From Candidatus Thioglobus sp. (lineage in GTDB: Bacteria; Pseudomonadota; Gammaproteobacteria; PS1; Pseudothioglobaceae), in the NCBI GenBank assembly GCA_015163925.1, contig JAAOIF010000063.1:1-6663 (forward strand): a stretch of DNA of 6,663 nucleotides, read 5' to 3'. The position numbers and the translations under genes were made by a program. Under the pieces are notes generated by a model. It was given only the letters and a program-made list of their open reading frames with translations, was not told the origin of the DNA and made no database searches. This document shows, piece after piece, positions 6,596-6,663 of this stretch (the stretch's first letter is position 1; each line of letters begins with the position of its first letter).

Positions 6596-6663
6596 GTTTT
6601 GTTCAGGATGACAAGATAATTATTAAATTTTAAGGCTTAAAGGTTTCAAACACCAAACAAGCA

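Larger units (their letters stand above)
6424..6613. repeat. Cluster of short palindromic repeats (three full, three partial)
   Basis: This gene-free stretch upstream of the rpsL promoter is packed with copies of one ~27-bp element. Half copies with the core TTCTGAAC lie at 6424-6437 and 6445-6458. A full copy is at 6469-6497, two full inverted copies are at 6525-6556 and 6564-6595, and a partial inverted copy (ttcaggatgaca) is at 6602-6613. The form is an 8-bp arm, a 5-nt loop and an 8-bp arm, flanked on one side by TGTC/GACA. This is the organisation of REP/MITE-like dispersed elements. No open frame of note overlaps it, and the remaining bases to 6663 show nothing I can name. Confidence 0.85.

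Noticed and set aside
6424..6613. CRISPR array
   Set aside because: Copies occur in both orientations, at irregular spacing, some truncated, with palindromic cores and no uniform spacers.

Overview
The window looks like chromosomal DNA of an AT-rich gammaproteobacterium. The S12, S7 and GlmS sequences are of the beta/gamma type. A sulfur oxidiser of the SUP05/Thioglobus or mussel-symbiont kind is my guess from general resemblance and could not be checked. The standard genetic code fits, since both TAA and TGA end genes here.

Layout. Positions 47-481 (+) hold the C-terminal quarter of glmS (glucosamine-6-phosphate synthase), cut off upstream by an in-frame TGA and unrelated-looking sequence. 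Everything else is on the minus strand. Read in the direction of transcription from the right edge, it runs as follows: a cluster of short palindromic repeats (6424-6613); a consensus sigma-70 promoter and leader (about 6280-6389); rpsL (S12); rpsG (S7), which loses its last ~24 codons; a nucleotide-sugar epimerase/reductase lacking its N-terminal third; a small secreted or membrane coiled-coil protein; a phosphoglycosyl transferase; a TolC-family outer-membrane protein; and a WbpM/CapD-type UDP-sugar 4,6-dehydratase. The dehydratase ends 18 bp inside the 3' end of glmS.

How the genes fit together. Dehydratase, epimerase/reductase and phosphoglycosyl transferase match the WbpM-WbpV-WbpL logic. 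The dehydratase makes a UDP-4-keto-6-deoxy-HexNAc, the reductase turns it into a 6-deoxy-HexNAc such as QuiNAc or FucNAc, and the transferase loads it as sugar-phosphate onto undecaprenyl phosphate to start an O-antigen, capsule or exopolysaccharide unit. GlmS feeds the same UDP-HexNAc supply. The TolC-like and coiled-coil genes sit inside this triad and are its unusual part.

The strongest anomaly is at about 5419-5442, where truncated rpsG runs directly into truncated epimerase. S7 is essential and normally followed by fusA and tuf, so this is either an assembly chimera or a real deletion/rearrangement. If it is a chimera, the str-operon half and the polysaccharide half are not neighbours in the genome. 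I found no wholly new system. The best candidates for follow-up are the junction, the repeat family with compensatory stem changes, and the modified polysaccharide operon.
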